Made by a program: the position numbers and the translations under genes
In this document: positions 63,549-64,000 of the stretch, one piece after another
How the letters are laid out: the number at the start of each line of letters is the position of its first letter
Position numbering within the stretch: position 1 is the first letter of the stretch
Notes under the pieces: model-generated
The model's input: only the letters and a program-made list of their open reading frames with translations
What the model was told of the DNA's origin: nothing
Databases searched by the model: none
From: Candidatus Jidaibacter acanthamoeba
GTDB lineage: Bacteria; Pseudomonadota; Alphaproteobacteria; Rickettsiales; Midichloriaceae
Assembly: GCF_000815465.1 (NCBI RefSeq)
Contig: NZ_JSWE01000092.1
Coordinates: 62,001 to 126,000, forward strand
Length of the DNA stretch: 64,000 nucleotides
Direction of reading: 5' to 3'

Positions 63549-64000
63549 TTATAACTCATCATGTGTGTTAATAATTGAAAATGAAGTAGAGAATATATCC
63601 GTTCTTTCAGGAGAGTTTAAGCATTCACGTTCAGCTTTATATGCGGAGGAAGTAGAATAAGAGCGAGAGGTATCACCAAAGCACTGTTTGTATGCTTCAA
63701 GGGTAATAGCATATTTAACTCCGTATTTAGCCCGGCATTCAGATTGTTTAGAATATGAATAACTTTTTATAAATTGATAAAATTCTTGAGTTTCTGGGGG
63801 GCATTCATGAAAGTACAATCCTGTTTTCGTATCAGTATTAACCAAATAACCTTGAGGGCCTATATCTTCAAGAAATGCATAAGACCATGCATTTTCTCCT
63901 TTATCGTCAACACAAAGTTTTAGGGTGTTTGGAAGGGATTCTAAATTTAAGTTAATAAAATCCTCATGCTCCTTGCTTTGAGTGAAAAATGCTTGTTCAT
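63549..64000 (-). CDS. Hypothetical protein, C-terminal part (runs off the window)
   Basis: The frame is open from the window edge (63998) through 149 codons to the stop, with a TTG at 63845 only as an internal codon. It reads LCVDDKGENAWSYAFLEDIGPQGYL, then a C-terminal region with regularly spaced Cys (HECPPE, SECRAKYG, QCFGD, ERECLNSPE), suggesting disulphides or metal binding in an exported protein. I do not recognise a family. The start lies outside the window. Confidence 0.55.
   Translation of the reverse strand, partial: EQAFFTQSKEHEDFINLNLESLPNTLKLCVDDKGENAWSYAFLEDIGPQGYLVNTDTKTGLYFHECPPETQEFYQFIKSYSYSKQSECRAKYGVKYAITLEAYKQCFGDTSRSYSTSSAYKAERECLNSPERTDIFSTSFSIINTHDEL

Overview
The window is AT-rich, gene-dense bacterial DNA that looks like an obligate intracellular alphaproteobacterium of the order Rickettsiales. 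The best fit is a Midichloriaceae-type amoeba symbiont, by inference rather than by database match. Signs of this are sdhCDA without an adjacent sdhB, the alr-mlaE-mlaF cluster, ThyX-type thymidylate synthase, YciB, two ankyrin-repeat genes, tandem porins and many lineage-specific long or low-complexity proteins. Flagellar genes (fliF, fliG, fliH-like, fliN, and a FliK-like gene nearby) argue for one of the flagellated Rickettsiales lineages rather than Rickettsia itself.

Layout. Bases 1-7.6 kb: 5' end of secF, a DUF2066 exported protein, yciB, a divergent PEP carboxylase, PHA synthase and a DUF805 protein. 7.8-14.9 kb: the RelA/SpoT homologue, thyX, a lineage-specific membrane protein, a family-39-type glycosyltransferase, tRNA-Cys and an exported ankyrin protein whose reading frame runs straight out of the tRNA. 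15-18.7 kb: the flagellar operon fliF-fliG-fliH-fliN. 18.8-24.2 kb: tRNA-Met, FliK-like protein, a dolichol-kinase-like CTP-dependent lipid kinase, ruvA, tRNA-Leu and a possible HExxH metalloprotease. 24.2-34.6 kb: a 240-bp MITE-like element, a YqjD/YqjE-like pair, rmuC, a second ankyrin gene, dusB and two porins. 34.6-46.9 kb: sdhCDA, a second copy of the MITE-like repeat, an RTX-like protein, a Fur-type promoter driving feoABC, ubiE, an AmpD-like amidase, alr and mlaEF. 56.9-64 kb: DUF2795 protein, an 1183-residue lineage-specific protein, and the divergent rsmI/LpoA-like pair.

The most unusual region is 47.7-56.8 kb, a roughly 9-kb genomic island inserted into the initiator tRNA gene (tRNA-fMet, 56750-56826, minus strand). 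It is bounded by an 82-bp direct repeat (47727-47808 and 56715-56796, four mismatches) that ends in the anticodon loop, and a tyrosine recombinase gene sits just inside the left end. It carries a conflict-system-like gene: an S-adenosylhomocysteine-hydrolase-like NAD-binding protein (50753-52714) whose frame continues past one TAA into an NB-ARC/STAND P-loop NTPase with a winged-helix-like region and a TPR-like tail (to 49031). The NTPase half has no start codon of its own, so the two were one protein of about 1227 residues. Next to it lie a HEPN-type gene, an XRE regulator and an IS5-type transposase remnant. The integrase, the STAND fusion and the HEPN gene are all interrupted by in-frame stops that can each be explained by one C-to-T change, so the island is probably a decaying mobile defence or conflict module.
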